DNA from: JACCZZ01 sp044227805
GTDB lineage: Bacteria; Bacteroidota; Bacteroidia; Chitinophagales; UBA10324
Reading direction: 5' to 3'
Assembly (NCBI GenBank): GCA_044227805.1
Contig: JBGAWA010000001.1
Location: forward strand, 62,001-126,000
Length of the DNA: 64,000 nt
Part shown: piece by piece, positions 63,935 to 64,000 of the stretch
Layout of the letters: every line of letters starts with the position of its first letter
Numbering within the stretch: position 1 is the first letter of the stretch
Made by a program: the position numbers and the translations under genes
Notes under the pieces: generated by a model
Told to the model about the DNA's origin: nothing
Database searches by the model: none
The model's input: only the letters and a program-made list of their open reading frames with translations

Positions 63935-64000
63935 GCTTCTTTATTGTGGGTTGACAAAGACAATCTGTTTCACTGATTACAATCCTGCATTTTTCCTGTT

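Overview
The window is chromosomal DNA of a Bacteroidota bacterium, most likely from the Chitinophagales/Sphingobacteriia side. The evidence is five secreted proteins with type IX secretion (T9SS, Por) C-terminal sorting domains, a gldE-gldD gliding/T9SS pair behind ssb and mutY, the small basic ribosomal proteins THX and AURKAIP1/COX24-type, an absence of clear Shine-Dalgarno sites, and a beta-propeller (Y_Y_Y) sensor kinase. I see no rRNA, tRNA, CRISPR array, phage module or transposase gene.

Layout. 0-15 kb: mostly single-gene units (ferritin-like protein, PLP-dependent Cys/Met enzyme, T9SS cargo, P-type Ca-type ATPase, SDR, GNAT, arginase-family hydrolase, a membrane protein, a HEAT-repeat protein, a CPBP protease, VOC protein, PHP-like protein, GT39 glycosyltransferase). 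15-28 kb: the Bacteroidota core neighbourhood gldD-gldE-ssb-mutY on the minus strand and HU-TPR-COX24-rng on the plus strand. Between these arms sits a DtxR-type regulator diverging from a di-heme cytochrome / Rieske / porin operon, with a perfect palindromic operator candidate. 28-34 kb: a GH32 fructan hydrolase, a phosphatase-superfamily lipoprotein and a large Kelch/PKD/Fn3 T9SS protein. 34-40.5 kb: a zone of decay with two broken outer-membrane barrel genes, two broken sensor kinases, one apparently intact response regulator and a broken response-regulator/nucleotide-cyclase gene. 40.7-46.2 kb: an intact propeller-kinase plus response-regulator/cyclase pair, diverging from three tandem small paralogues that all start MPKGIIK. 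46-54 kb: secreted T9SS proteins including an M23 and an M4 peptidase. 54-64 kb: housekeeping genes (nadE, recG, HU, THX, pdxH), two outer-membrane barrels, and YciI, SRPBCC and DinB proteins.

The most striking unannotated structure is an interspersed family of 152-bp elements: seven full-length copies plus several decayed ones, all intergenic. Each copy has imperfect terminal inverted repeats (CCC...GGG) and a long internal hairpin. Six of the seven are flanked by matching 5-bp direct repeats, TTCAA or TTGAA, identical within a copy but differing between copies. Two copies lie nested inside older decayed copies. Together this marks a non-autonomous, MITE-like transposable element rather than a static repeat.

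Many genes were given downstream ATG starts where the longest frame began at a TTG or GTG and the ATG opened a signal peptide or the conserved domain.
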